A DNA stretch of 64,000 nucleotides from Rhodohalobacter sulfatireducens. GTDB lineage: Bacteria > Bacteroidota > Rhodothermia > Balneolales > Balneolaceae. Position numbers and translations under genes: made by a program. Positions 18,741 through 28,102 of this stretch are shown here, one piece after another. The DNA is taken from NCBI RefSeq assembly GCF_022012475.1, contig NZ_JAKLWS010000005.1, positions 144,145-208,144 on the forward strand. Direction: 5' to 3'. Under the pieces are notes generated by a model. The model ran no database searches. It was not told the DNA's origin and worked only from the letters and a program-made list of their open reading frames with translations. Numbering within the stretch: the stretch's first letter is position 1; every line of letters begins with the position of its first letter.

Positions 18741-19910
18741 TTGGATCATCATTCTAACATAGGAGTTGTAGGCGCAGGGACGATGGGCTCCGGAATTGCG
18801 CAGATTGCAGCCACATATGGCCATGAAGTATACCTGTTTGATGCTTATAAAGATCAGCTTAAAAAAGCTGAACAGGAATTTTTGAAAATTTTAAACCGGC
18901 AGGTGACAAAAGATCGGATGACTCAAAAAAAGATGGACGATATTCTCCATCGAATTCACTTTGTTGATCATCTGAAAAATTTCTCTGATTGCGAAATTGT
19001 TTTTGAGGCAATTATTGAAAACCTCCAGGCAAAAAAAGATCAATTTGCCAGGCTTGAGGGAATTGTAAAACGCTCTTGCATCTTGGCAACCAATACCTCT
19101 TCCCTTTCCATTGCATCCATATCTTCAGCCCTCAACAAACCCGGCAGATTTCTTGGAGTTCATTTTTTCAATCCAGCTCCGGTCATGAATCTTGTGGAGA
19201 TCATCCCAGGAATATCAACTTCCAATCGGGTCGTTGAAAAAGTTCAGAAACTGACCAAAAGTTGGGAGAAGAAAACGGTTACAGCTAAAGATACTCCGGG
19301 GTTTATTGTCAATCGCGTAGCGCGTCCCTTTTATGGAGAAGCTCTGCGTATTTATGAAGAAGGTATCGCAGATATTGCAACAATCGACTGGGCAATGAAG
19401 GAGTGTGGAGAATTTAAAATGGGACCGTTTGAATTGATGGATCTCGTTGGAAACGATGTAAATTACGAGGTTACTGAGACAATCTTTAAGGAGTTTTACT
19501 ACGATCCACGGTTCAAGCCCTCTTTTGTACAGAAACGTCTGGTTGAAGCCGGCAAATATGGTAAAAAGACGGGAATTGGTTTTTACAACTATCAAGATCC
19601 ATCCAAAAACCCAAAGCCAACTAAGGACAAAAAAGTTGGTCAAAATCTGTTGAATCGCATATTAGCCATGCTTATCAACGAAGCTGCTGATGCTGTTTTT
19701 ATGAATGTAGCTACGATTGAAGATATCGACCTGGCAATGAAGAACGGTGTTAACTACCCGAAAGGACTCCTTGAATGGGCCGATGAAATTGGTCTTAATG
19801 TAGTTTTAAACAGAATGGAATTCCTTCAAGCCAAATATGGAGAGGATCGATATCGTCCCAATCCCCTGCTTAAACAGAAAGTAGCAAATGGAGAACAGTT
19901 TTATGAATGA
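18741..19910 (+). CDS. paaH: 3-hydroxyacyl-CoA dehydrogenase, PaaH-like
   Basis: A 389-residue NAD-dependent dehydrogenase. The Rossmann loop is at the very start (IGVVGAGTMGSGIAQ, residues 7-21), the catalytic histidine region is FLGVHFFNPAPVMNLVEI, and KDTPGFIVNRVARPFYGEA starts the second domain; a duplicated C-terminal helical domain follows, giving a length between classic HBD and long PaaH forms. In the paa pathway it oxidises 3-hydroxyadipyl-CoA. The only usable start before the Rossmann motif is TTG at 18741, because TAA at 18729 closes the frame. It overlaps the following thioesterase gene. Confidence 0.85.
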   Translation: MDHHSNIGVVGAGTMGSGIAQIAATYGHEVYLFDAYKDQLKKAEQEFLKILNRQVTKDRMTQKKMDDILHRIHFVDHLKNFSDCEIVFEAIIENLQAKKDQFARLEGIVKRSCILATNTSSLSIASISSALNKPGRFLGVHFFNPAPVMNLVEIIPGISTSNRVVEKVQKLTKSWEKKTVTAKDTPGFIVNRVARPFYGEALRIYEEGIADIATIDWAMKECGEFKMGPFELMDLVGNDVNYEVTETIFKEFYYDPRFKPSFVQKRLVEAGKYGKKTGIGFYNYQDPSKNPKPTKDKKVGQNLLNRILAMLINEAADAVFMNVATIEDIDLAMKNGVNYPKGLLEWADEIGLNVVLNRMEFLQAKYGEDRYRPNPLLKQKVANGEQFYE

Positions 19911-20325
19911 TTCTTCTAATACCTCACCCGGGAAGATTGTAAACCATATGCTGGAAAATGATGCCTTTAGCCAGTGGTTAGGCATTGAATTAATTGAGGT
20001 TCAAGAAGGGGCGTGTATTCTTCAGTGTACTTTAAAGCACCAAATGCTGAATGGTTATAGTATTGTTCACGGGGGGATTATCTTTTCGCTGGCAGACAGT
20101 GCCATCGCTTTCGCTTCTGCATCGTTCGGCCGCTTGACTGTGGCGATAGATCATTCAATCTCATTTACTAAAGAAGCTGTCTTAGGTGACACTCTTACCG
20201 CAAAAGCCGAAACAATATCGATGAGGTTCAAAACCGGTGTTATTCGTGTTGAGATTACAAATCAGCATAATGAATTAGTTGCCCTGGTAAAAGGTACTGT
20301 CTATCGCAAAAGTGAGGAGTTCTAG
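19903..20325 (+). CDS. paaI: Hotdog-fold acyl-CoA thioesterase PaaI
   Basis: A protein of about 140 residues with the single hotdog domain of PaaI. The signature is LNGYSIVHGGIIFSLADSAIA, with the HGG and catalytic Asp of LAD, followed by ISFTKEAVLGDTLTAKAE. PaaI hydrolyses stalled aryl- or hydroxyacyl-CoA intermediates and so protects the CoA pool. The start is either ATG 19903 (ATGAATGA overlap with the paaH stop, GGAG 13 bases upstream) or ATG 19888. It closes the paa gene set. Confidence 0.9.
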   Translation: MNDSSNTSPGKIVNHMLENDAFSQWLGIELIEVQEGACILQCTLKHQMLNGYSIVHGGIIFSLADSAIAFASASFGRLTVAIDHSISFTKEAVLGDTLTAKAETISMRFKTGVIRVEITNQHNELVALVKGTVYRKSEEF

Positions 20326-20432
20326 CAGTGATTGTTTTATCCATGAAAAGAGTAGGGTATCAGACAGCTATTTGATAACTTTTAACTCTGGGTAACGTAA
20401 AACCATACTAAATTCACATTTTACAGAAGCAG

Positions 20433-21593
20433 ATGGGCTTAAAAAATGAAACAAGGTCTTCGTACAGCACAAAAGCTTTTTACGAAGAGTATGTAACGGG
20501 AATGAACTCCAAACAGCTCGGAAAAGAGTTTCAATCCGATTCCGAACGAATTAAACAGCTCTATCATGATGCGCTGCAAGAACAGAATCCCGGTGTGCCG
20601 GCTCAGCGAATTCCTGTTGTACAAAAGTTTTTAAGTCTTCTCTCATCCCTCACTAAACGCCTAAATCCTGTTCGAAGACTGGTTTTCGGTATTTCAGTGG
20701 TAAGTTTTGTAGCTCACTATGTTTTTTCTTTTGTGGGATTATCAGGATTTCTCATCCACCCCCTATTCTTGCCCCTTTCTTTCGCAGGAATGTTGCTGAT
20801 TCTTTTAATTGAACTCCTTGAAAAATCTGATGTGCAAAAAGAGCTCGACTTTGCCCGTGAAATTCAACTCAGCCTGCTGCCCCCGTCAAATGTAAAATCC
20901 AACCAACTCGAAATGTACTCCTTTGCAGCTACTGCACAAGAAGTTGGCGGAGATTATGTAGATATCGTAGAATCTGAAAACGGGACATATATTTTAATTG
21001 CCGATGTTTCAGGTAAAGGAATGAGTGCAGCTCTATATATGGTTCGAATCCAGGCACTGGTTCATCTTTTAATCAAAAAAATGGAACCCAGTCCCAAAGA
21101 GTTATTTATGGAACTCAATAACTATGTCAAATCCAACAAAAGGGATAAGACATTTGTAACGGCCTGTGCCGCATACTTTCCACACGATGAAAATCATTTC
21201 CATTTTGCCCGGGCCGGTCATAACATTCCACTGGTTTTCAGCAAGAAACATGATGCAACATTCAGATTAGACACAGACGGGTTTGCACTCGGTATGACCA
21301 GTACAAAAGCACTCGGCAAAAAACTCCAAGAAAAGAAATTTCTTTTTGAGCCCGGTGATAGTTTGCTTTTGTACACAGACGGACTCGTGGAGGCCAGGAA
21401 TAATCAAAACGAAGAATATGGCGAAGACAGGTTAGATGGAATTTTGTCGATCTATGGTTCGCTTCACGCAAAAACCATCACTCAAAAAATTCGCTCTTCT
21501 ATTGAGTTATTTATCGGCGATGAAAAACCTATCGATGATATCACCTTTACGACAATTCATAAAAATGAAAAACCTAAAAATTTAAGCGAGTAG
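20433..21593 (+). CDS. SpoIIE/RsbU-type PP2C serine phosphatase with membrane helices
   Basis: A 386-residue protein: a soluble N-terminal region (1-75) with a possible helix-turn-helix, two membrane helices (about 85-130), then a PP2C domain starting at DFAREIQLSLLPP. Metal-binding acids are in QEVGGDYVDI, LIADVSGKGMSAALYM and the final PIDDITF. Such phosphatases dephosphorylate anti-sigma-factor antagonists in partner-switching systems. No anti-sigma antagonist or RsbW-like kinase gene lies nearby. The gene overlaps the 3' end of the convergent transketolase gene by 12 bases. Confidence 0.9.
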   Translation: MGLKNETRSSYSTKAFYEEYVTGMNSKQLGKEFQSDSERIKQLYHDALQEQNPGVPAQRIPVVQKFLSLLSSLTKRLNPVRRLVFGISVVSFVAHYVFSFVGLSGFLIHPLFLPLSFAGMLLILLIELLEKSDVQKELDFAREIQLSLLPPSNVKSNQLEMYSFAATAQEVGGDYVDIVESENGTYILIADVSGKGMSAALYMVRIQALVHLLIKKMEPSPKELFMELNNYVKSNKRDKTFVTACAAYFPHDENHFHFARAGHNIPLVFSKKHDATFRLDTDGFALGMTSTKALGKKLQEKKFLFEPGDSLLLYTDGLVEARNNQNEEYGEDRLDGILSIYGSLHAKTITQKIRSSIELFIGDEKPIDDITFTTIHKNEKPKNLSE

Positions 21594-23585
21594 GCTCTCA
21601 GCATTGTCAATAATTGCATCTACTGTCAACCCAAGCTCTTCATAGGCTTCTTCGTAGGGCGCAGATGTACCAAATTGGTCTAATCCCATGGCAATACCCT
21701 CACTGCCAACCCATCGGTACCAGCCCAATGTAGCCGCTGCTTCAATAGAGATTCGCTTTTTCACAGACGGTGGCAGGATTTCATTTTGGTACTGGTCAGA
21801 CTGTTTTTTGAAAATCTCAATACAGGGCATACTCACAACTCTTACTGCTTTACCTGAGTCTTCCAATTTTTCGGCTGCCTCCAGGGCAAGATGAACTTCC
21901 GAGCCTGTTGACATTAATATCAAATCGGGAGTATCTGAATTTTCCTTTTTGAGAATATATGCACCCTTTTCAGTCCCCGATACATCTTCGTATACAGATC
22001 TGTCAAGTGTAGGAAGAGATTGACGTGTAAGTACTAAAAGTGAGGGACCGTGTTCTCTTTCAATAGCAGATTTCCAGCAAATTGCTGTTTCATTCGCATC
22101 AGCCGGTCTGTATACATGTACATTAGGGGTGGCTCTTAGCGCTGCAAGATGCTCAATTGGTTGGTGAGTAGGGCCATCTTCACCGAGGCCGATACTATCA
22201 TGCGTAAACACAAAAATCGACGGGATTTCCGATAGTGCCGCAATTCGAATGGACGGTTTGTTATAATCAGAAAATACCAAAAAGGTACCGCCGTAAGGAA
22301 TCACGCCGCCGTGAAGAGCCAATCCATTCAATGCAGCCGCCATTCCATGTTCGCGAACTCCAAAATGAAAATTTCGTCCCAACCTGTTCTCTGCACTGAA
22401 TGCCGATTCTTCTTCTAATTCAGTTTTATTACTCCCGGCAAGATCAGCGGATCCTCCAATCAAATTATGAAGATATTTACCGATCTCATTCAGCACTTTA
22501 CCGGAAGATTTTCGAGTAGCCATTCCTTTAGGGTCAGCTTCAAATACCGGTAAAACTTCATCCCAGTTATCGGGCATCTCTCTGCTGAGGAATTTATTGA
22601 AAGAAGCTCCGACTGCTGGATATTGTTTTTTAAATTCAATCAGTTTTTCATTCCATTTCTCCTCTAATTTGGAGCCTGCCTCAACGGCTTCTTTCATTTT
22701 TTCGTAAACAGCATCAGAAACCTGGAATTTTTTATTAGGATCTAACCCTAACTTCTCTTTTGTAATTTTTATCTCATCTTCTCCCAATGGGGCCCCGTGT
22801 GAAGCTGCTGTCCCCTCTTTGTTTGGGCTGCCAAAGCCAATTTTACTTTTACACTCAATGAGTGAGGGAGTGTCTGTTGATTGAGCTTTCTTAATTGCTC
22901 TCTCAATTTGTTCATGGTCATGTCCGTCAATTACCTGAACATCCCAGCCATACGCCTCAAACCGTTGTTTTGTGTTATCGGTAAATGCAAGATCCGTTGA
23001 ACCATCAATGGAAATTTTATTAGAATCATACAGATAGATCAATTTGCTGAGTTTCAGGTGACCAGCAAGTGAAGCGGATTCATGCGAGATGCCTTCCATC
23101 AAATCACCGTCACTGACAATTGCATACGTGTAGTGATCTACTAATTCGAACTGATCTTTATTAAATGAACCTGCCATAAACTCTTCGGCAATTGCCATTC
23201 CAACCCCCGTACCAAATCCCTGTCCTAAAGGTCCTGTAGTTGTTTCAACTCCGGGAGTCAAACCATACTCCGGGTGTCCCGGTGTGATACTTCCTAATTG
23301 TCGAAAATTGATCAGTTCTTCGAGTGGTACATTATACCCGGTAAGGTGTAACAATGAATAAAGGAGCATAGAACCATGTCCCGCTGAAAGAATGAACCTA
23401 TCACGATCGAACCACTGTGGATTTTTGGGGTTGTGCTTCAAAAACTTGGTCCAAAGCACATATGCAACATCAGCCATTCCCATTGGCATCCCGGGATGTC
23501 CGGAATTTGCTTGTTGGACAGCATCCATCGCTAATCCACGAATTGTGTTCACACAGGCTTGATCGATTGAGTTGGTTGTAGACAT
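21582..23585 (-). CDS. tkt: Transketolase
   Basis: A 667-residue full-length transketolase, moving two-carbon units between sugar phosphates in the pentose phosphate pathway. Thiamine-diphosphate site: YAIVSDGDLMEGISHESAS and DSNKISIDG; other family blocks are NSGHPGMPMGMADVAY, TTGPLGQGFGTGVGMA, HFGVREHGMAAALNG, and DSIGLGEDGPTHQPIEHLAA. It is cytoplasmic and monocistronic. Its 3' end overlaps that of the SpoIIE-type gene; no terminator is visible at that junction. Confidence 0.97.
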   Translation of the reverse strand: MSTTNSIDQACVNTIRGLAMDAVQQANSGHPGMPMGMADVAYVLWTKFLKHNPKNPQWFDRDRFILSAGHGSMLLYSLLHLTGYNVPLEELINFRQLGSITPGHPEYGLTPGVETTTGPLGQGFGTGVGMAIAEEFMAGSFNKDQFELVDHYTYAIVSDGDLMEGISHESASLAGHLKLSKLIYLYDSNKISIDGSTDLAFTDNTKQRFEAYGWDVQVIDGHDHEQIERAIKKAQSTDTPSLIECKSKIGFGSPNKEGTAASHGAPLGEDEIKITKEKLGLDPNKKFQVSDAVYEKMKEAVEAGSKLEEKWNEKLIEFKKQYPAVGASFNKFLSREMPDNWDEVLPVFEADPKGMATRKSSGKVLNEIGKYLHNLIGGSADLAGSNKTELEEESAFSAENRLGRNFHFGVREHGMAAALNGLALHGGVIPYGGTFLVFSDYNKPSIRIAALSEIPSIFVFTHDSIGLGEDGPTHQPIEHLAALRATPNVHVYRPADANETAICWKSAIEREHGPSLLVLTRQSLPTLDRSVYEDVSGTEKGAYILKKENSDTPDLILMSTGSEVHLALEAAEKLEDSGKAVRVVSMPCIEIFKKQSDQYQNEILPPSVKKRISIEAAATLGWYRWVGSEGIAMGLDQFGTSAPYEEAYEELGLTVDAIIDNAESLLA

Positions 23586-23665
23586 GTTTTGGTAAAAAAG
23601 ATTTTTTGTTAAATAATGTCGGGCAAAAAGATAGGTAAGTTCAGCTCAAGGCAAAAATAAATTGC

Positions 23666-23701
23666 AAAAAAAAAGCCATCCCACGAACCAGGATGGCTTT
23701 T
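23666..23701 (-). terminator. Intrinsic terminator after the TPR gene
   Basis: Perfect 11-bp arms AAAAGCCATCC (23671-23681) and GGATGGCTTTT (23691-23701) with a 9-base loop. On the minus strand the stem runs into nine Ts. It lies 17 bases after the TPR stop codon. Confidence 0.92.
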
Positions 23702-23718
23702 AAAACTATATTTCAACA

Positions 23719-24750
23719 CTATCTGCCTGAAGCAGTATGCCCTTCACATTTTAATACAAATTGTAGTTCGTGGTTAGCTGGTTCGGTAAAGTCTCCATAC
23801 CTTGCATTTTCATATGCTGAGCACGCAGATTCAATTTCTCCAAGGCCTTTGAGAGCTGTTCCCAGCTCGAAATAAACTTTAGCTTTGTCAGCAACTCCAC
23901 CTGTGTGAAGATCCAGGGCTTCTCTTGCATAGGATTCTCCATTAGACCAGTTGGCACGTTTATTTGCAATTTCAGCCAATCGATAAGGAATTCGATAGTC
24001 TGTATCGTCATACTGCTGTGCCATGTTTAAGAGTTCAATGGCTCTGTTAAACTCTTTTTGCTCAGACAAGTTTACAGCCCTAAAAATTAATTCGTCCCTT
24101 GCTCCATTTCGAGCATTGTTCAGAATTTGTGTGTTATTAGTTTGCTGAGCAGTTTCGATAGCCACATCATATTGTCCAAGCCATACTTCTACATTAGAGG
24201 GGTCCATTCTCTTCATAACAACTGCTTTCTGATATTGTGCAGTGGCATAATTAGAGTTCATGTCAAGAGCAGTGTTCAAATCATCCAGTGCTTGCTCGTT
24301 ATTTTCCTGTCTGAAATTTAGTACCGAACGAACATAATAGAGTTGTGGAATTGCACCAACAGCCTGCTGTATAACCTGATCATTTCCAAACTCTTCAGCC
24401 ACTTCCTGTGATTCCCTGAAATATTCAATAGCCGTATCTATTGAACTAATCGTACGTTCACTTTGAAATTGTTGGTACGCAGAAGAAGCACGGCTGGCGT
24501 AAATTCGTGGGAGTCGTTCTTCAATAAGAGTAACAATATCTGTTAAATCGTTTTCTTGAGCGACACTAAGAGCGTCTCTGTAAAGAGTAATCGCCTGATC
24601 AAAATCATTTTGCCCTGCAACTTCCTGAGCCTGGTTATAAAGCTGAATAGCTTCTCCCCTAGCCTCATCCTGGGCATTTGAAAGTTCTGCGAAACCCAAC
24701 ATGATAACAACTGCCAGGCATTGTGTAAGTATAAGTTTTATAGATTTCAT
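23719..24750 (-). CDS. Secreted tetratricopeptide-repeat protein
   Basis: A 343-residue protein with a signal peptide (MKSIKLILTQCLAVVIMLGF, cut near SNAQ, about residue 26) and at least six TPR-like helical pairs. Examples are AIQLYNQAQEVAGQNDFDQA, AIEYFRESQEVAEEFGN, LDDLNTALDMNSNYATAQYQ, AIELLNMAQQYDDTDYR and AKVYFELGTALKGLGEIESA. TPR arrays act as protein-binding scaffolds, here in the periplasm. No enzymatic domain is visible. It is monocistronic with a strong terminator. Confidence 0.85.
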   Translation of the reverse strand: MKSIKLILTQCLAVVIMLGFAELSNAQDEARGEAIQLYNQAQEVAGQNDFDQAITLYRDALSVAQENDLTDIVTLIEERLPRIYASRASSAYQQFQSERTISSIDTAIEYFRESQEVAEEFGNDQVIQQAVGAIPQLYYVRSVLNFRQENNEQALDDLNTALDMNSNYATAQYQKAVVMKRMDPSNVEVWLGQYDVAIETAQQTNNTQILNNARNGARDELIFRAVNLSEQKEFNRAIELLNMAQQYDDTDYRIPYRLAEIANKRANWSNGESYAREALDLHTGGVADKAKVYFELGTALKGLGEIESACSAYENARYGDFTEPANHELQFVLKCEGHTASGR

Positions 24751-24868
24751 GCTAAATATAGTTTGTTTTGTTTCCTTCCGAATAAACGCGATAAACTTAA
24801 CGAAATTATTTGAACAAAATCATTAATTAAATTCTAAAATATAAACTGCATTCAATAAAAAAAGTTTC

Positions 24869-25576
24869 TTAATAAGAAAAATTGGGTTCAGGCTCTTTAT
24901 CTTTATAAAAATCACAAATATGTCGTACTGCATCATCTACATCATCAGTCAAATAAAATAACTCCAGATCGTTTTCATGGATATAACCATTCTCTAATAA
25001 CTGTTTTTTAATCCAGTCAATCAACCCCTGCCAGTATTCCGTTCCGATAAGAACAATCGGAATTTTCATAATTTTCTCTGTCTGTATCAATGTAATGGTT
25101 TCAAACAGTTCATCGAGTGTTCCAAATCCACCCGGCATTACCATAAATCCCTGAGCATATTTAACGAACATCACTTTCCGCACAAAGAAATATTTAAAAT
25201 TTATAACGTAGTTCGGAGACACATACCGATTTACACCCTGCTCTTTGGGTAGATCGATACCAAGGCCAACAGATTTACCATCTTGATTAAATGCACCTTT
25301 GTTGGCGGCCTCCATAATTCCGGGTCCGCCACCTGTAATGATGCCAAATCCATTTTCAGAAATTGCTGTGGCGGCTTTTACAGCAAGTTCATAATACTTA
25401 GAACCCGGTTTTACTCTTGCTGATCCAAATATTGAAATACAGGGGCCAACACGTAGAAGAGTCTCATATCCATCAACAAATTCCCCCATAATTTTAAAAA
25501 TACTCCACAAACTTCGACTGCTTTCAGATTCAAATCGATCAGCATCTACATCATTAGAGAAAACTTTAGGTTTCAT
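24869..25576 (-). CDS. LOG-family (TIGR00730) nucleotide-monophosphate phosphoribohydrolase-like protein
   Basis: A 235-residue protein of the LOG/lysine-decarboxylase-like family. The two signature loops are GGGPGIMEAANKG (82-94) and the catalytic PGGFGTLDE (148-156). Relatives split nucleoside 5'-monophosphates, including cytokinin precursors, into base and ribose 5-phosphate; the physiological substrate in bacteria like this is uncertain. An N-terminal extension of about 45 residues precedes the core. It is the last gene of the parA-parB-DUF5683-LOG run, 5 bases after DUF5683. Confidence 0.88.
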   Translation of the reverse strand: MKPKVFSNDVDADRFESESSRSLWSIFKIMGEFVDGYETLLRVGPCISIFGSARVKPGSKYYELAVKAATAISENGFGIITGGGPGIMEAANKGAFNQDGKSVGLGIDLPKEQGVNRYVSPNYVINFKYFFVRKVMFVKYAQGFMVMPGGFGTLDELFETITLIQTEKIMKIPIVLIGTEYWQGLIDWIKKQLLENGYIHENDLELFYLTDDVDDAVRHICDFYKDKEPEPNFSY

Positions 25577-25581
25577 AAAAT

Positions 25582-26220
25582 TTATTTTTTAGAAATTGAA
25601 AATTTAACCTTCACCCCGGGACTACCCTCGGCTAAAATTGTGGGTTGAATAGTTGTTTTGGCACTCAGGTCATCAGATACATCAAAACTACGCATATGTG
25701 CATAAATATAGGCATCTAATGCATTTAAGCCGTAAGCCAGCCCAATTATCACAAACATTAAGTCACGACGATTACGAAGATTGTTTCTGTTTGACTGAAG
25801 CTGATTTGAATTGACTCCCTCCAGCCGTTCCGGTGTTGGACCAAATTTCAGATCGCTGTCCTGCCCCTGAATTGCATTGTAGTAGGCCGCCCTGTAATCT
25901 TTGTACTGCCCATTTACATATGAGGTATAGACTCCAAGGCCAGTGAACATACCATAAATTATAGGCACCTTCCATATTTGATCATTTACAACCTGGCCCC
26001 ATCCAGGTATGATTAATGATTTGTACAGAACGGATTTAGGTGTAGGAAATTCATTGGACTCTTCGGTCGTATCTGCCTGTGCAATATCTTGAATTGAGTT
26101 CTGATAAAGCCTGCTTTCAAGAAGTGTGTAGTCTTGCCGGAGGAGAGATTGTTGTGCTTCAGAATCAGCGGTAAGAATTAACAGAAATATTAAAGAGAGA
26201 AAAAGACTAACCCATTTCAT
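25582..26220 (-). CDS. DUF5683-domain membrane protein
   Basis: A 212-residue protein with a signal peptide or N-terminal helix (MKWVSLFLSLIFLLILTA). The DUF5683 signature is KSVLYKSLIIPGWGQVVNDQ followed by YGMFTGLGVYTSYVNGQYKDYR, and a second helix pair near LMFVIIGLAYGLNALDAY. Function is unknown; the gene is widespread next to parAB in Bacteroidota and relatives. It overlaps the parB 3' end by 14 bases, so translation is coupled. Confidence 0.85.
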   Translation of the reverse strand: MKWVSLFLSLIFLLILTADSEAQQSLLRQDYTLLESRLYQNSIQDIAQADTTEESNEFPTPKSVLYKSLIIPGWGQVVNDQIWKVPIIYGMFTGLGVYTSYVNGQYKDYRAAYYNAIQGQDSDLKFGPTPERLEGVNSNQLQSNRNNLRNRRDLMFVIIGLAYGLNALDAYIYAHMRSFDVSDDLSAKTTIQPTILAEGSPGVKVKFSISKK

Positions 26221-27124
26221 CGAAAAGTTGAATCAATCGTTCTAAATCATCATCGGAGTAGTATTCAATTCGAATTTCTCCCCCTTTTCCTTTTTGTTTG
26301 ATGTTCACTTTGGTGCTGAACTGATTTCGCAGTCTTTTTGAAACATCATCCAAAAATGGATCTCTTTTTTTAACTGCACTCTTCGATGATTTTTGCTCCT
26401 TCTTTTTATCGTACGATTTTACAAGCTCTTCCGTCTGCCGGACAGATAGTTCTTTCTTCTGAATTGTTTCAAGAATCTTCTTCTGATCTTTTTCATTTTT
26501 AACATTCACCAACGTACGGGCATGTCCGGTAGTGATGGATTCATCACGCAATGCTGCCTGTATGAATGCCGGAAGCTGTAAAAGCCTAAGCATATTTGTT
26601 ACCGTAGAACGATTTTTCCCAACCCTTTCAGCCACTTCACTTTGCGTGTAATCACACTCATCAATCAAGCGTTGGTAACCCATAGAAATTTCGAGGGGAT
26701 TCAGCTCCTCTCGCTGAATATTTTCAATCAAAGCAAAGGCGATGATTTGCTCGTCGTTGGCTTCGCGAATATAAGCAGATATATTTTCAAGACCTGCAAT
26801 CTTTGTTGCCCGTAATCGACGTTCGCCGCTAATTAACTCAAATCTTTTTTCACCAATATGCCGTACGGTTATTGGCTGGATGAGCCCGTGCTTTTTTATA
26901 GAGGTTGCTAACTGTTCTAAAGCTTCCTCGTTAAAATCACTCCTGGGCTGATGGGGATTCGGTCGAATATTATCAACCGGAATTTCCAGTACTATATTTA
27001 CACGCTCTGCCGGCTCAATAGGTACGGCGGTCTTCGTTTTTTGAGAGCTTTCTTGATCGCCGGAGTCATCTTCATAATCGGGGAAAAAAGCTCCAAGACC
27101 TCTACCTAATACTTTTTTAGACAT
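26207..27124 (-). CDS. parB: Chromosome-partitioning protein ParB
   Basis: A 305-residue CTP-dependent DNA clamp that loads at parS and spreads on DNA. Order of parts: an N-terminal ParA-contact peptide (LGRGLGAFFPDY), the CTP-binding domain with GERR at 100-103 and ENIQRE at 134-139, the helix-turn-helix (DYTQSEVAERVGKNRSTVTN), and a C-terminal dimer domain after a basic linker. Six bases separate it from parA. No clear parS site was seen in the window. Confidence 0.97.
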   Translation of the reverse strand: MSKKVLGRGLGAFFPDYEDDSGDQESSQKTKTAVPIEPAERVNIVLEIPVDNIRPNPHQPRSDFNEEALEQLATSIKKHGLIQPITVRHIGEKRFELISGERRLRATKIAGLENISAYIREANDEQIIAFALIENIQREELNPLEISMGYQRLIDECDYTQSEVAERVGKNRSTVTNMLRLLQLPAFIQAALRDESITTGHARTLVNVKNEKDQKKILETIQKKELSVRQTEELVKSYDKKKEQKSSKSAVKKRDPFLDDVSKRLRNQFSTKVNIKQKGKGGEIRIEYYSDDDLERLIQLFDEMG

Positions 27125-27130
27125 AACTCC

Positions 27131-27931
27131 TTACGATTTTGATAACACCGGACTCGACTTAAATAACTTTTTATTGTTATGGATTATTTCCCGTGCCAAT
27201 GATAGATAGTTCTTTGCCCCTGTACTGGAAGCATCATATAGAATTGCCGGTTTACCGAAACTCGGTGCCTCAGCTAGGCGAATATTTCTGGCTATAATTG
27301 TAGAAAATACTCTGTCGTCGAAATATCGTTTAACTTCCTCTGCGACCTGGTTTGAGAGGCGCGTACGGGTATCGTACATCGTCAATAGAACACCTTCAAT
27401 TTCAAGCTCTCTGTTTAAGTGTTGCCTTACGATCTTAATTGTATTTAGAAGCTGACCCAACCCCTCCAATGCAAAGTACTCGCATTGAACGGGAATCATG
27501 ACTGAATCCGATGCTGTAAGCGCATTTATTGTCAACAATCCAAGTGAAGGTGGGCAATCAAATATAATAAAGTCGTATTTGTCCCGAATATCTTCAACAG
27601 CTTTTAAGAGTATACGCTCTCTTTCATTTCTGTCTACCATCTCAATTTCGGCACCTACAAGGTTGATGTGAGATGGAACAAGGTCCAGGTAAGGAAGTTC
27701 TGTTTCACGAATAGCATCTTCCACATCAATTCCGCCCACCATCACCTCATACACTGAGTTGGACACATTTTTTGGTTCAATGCCCAATCCACTTGTGGTG
27801 TTACTCTGGGGATCGGTATCAATAATCAGAGTAGGATGCTCAATAACAGCAAGGCTTGCAGCAAGATTGATCGCTGAAGTTGTTTTACCAACCCCGCCTT
27901 TCTGGTTGGCAATTGAAATGATTTTTCCCAT
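27131..27931 (-). CDS. parA: Chromosome-partitioning ATPase ParA (Soj type)
   Basis: A 266-residue deviant Walker-A ATPase: [17 protein letters not shown] (8-24), the Walker A' region [16 protein letters not shown], and [14 protein letters not shown]. ParA dimers bind DNA and move ParB-parS complexes. There is no N-terminal DNA-binding domain, so it is the chromosomal Soj type rather than a plasmid P1 type. First gene of the parAB-DUF5683-LOG operon; the 171 bases upstream hold the promoter and no gene. Confidence 0.97.
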   Translation of the reverse strand: MGKIISIANQKGGVGKTTSAINLAASLAVIEHPTLIIDTDPQSNTTSGLGIEPKNVSNSVYEVMVGGIDVEDAIRETELPYLDLVPSHINLVGAEIEMVDRNERERILLKAVEDIRDKYDFIIFDCPPSLGLLTINALTASDSVMIPVQCEYFALEGLGQLLNTIKIVRQHLNRELEIEGVLLTMYDTRTRLSNQVAEEVKRYFDDRVFSTIIARNIRLAEAPSFGKPAILYDASSTGAKNYLSLAREIIHNNKKLFKSSPVLSKS

Positions 27932-28102
27932 TCTGTCTCAGGGGTTAATTTATTCTATTGGGTATCAATATAAGCCTCACCCTATACCTAACCAAAAGAA
28001 GTTATTCACATTTTAAAGTGGAAAACTTATTGCTGATTATCTCTAAGTGATTGATAAATAGTAATTAATCAGTATTTGAGAATCAGAGATTCTTAGGCCG
28101 GG

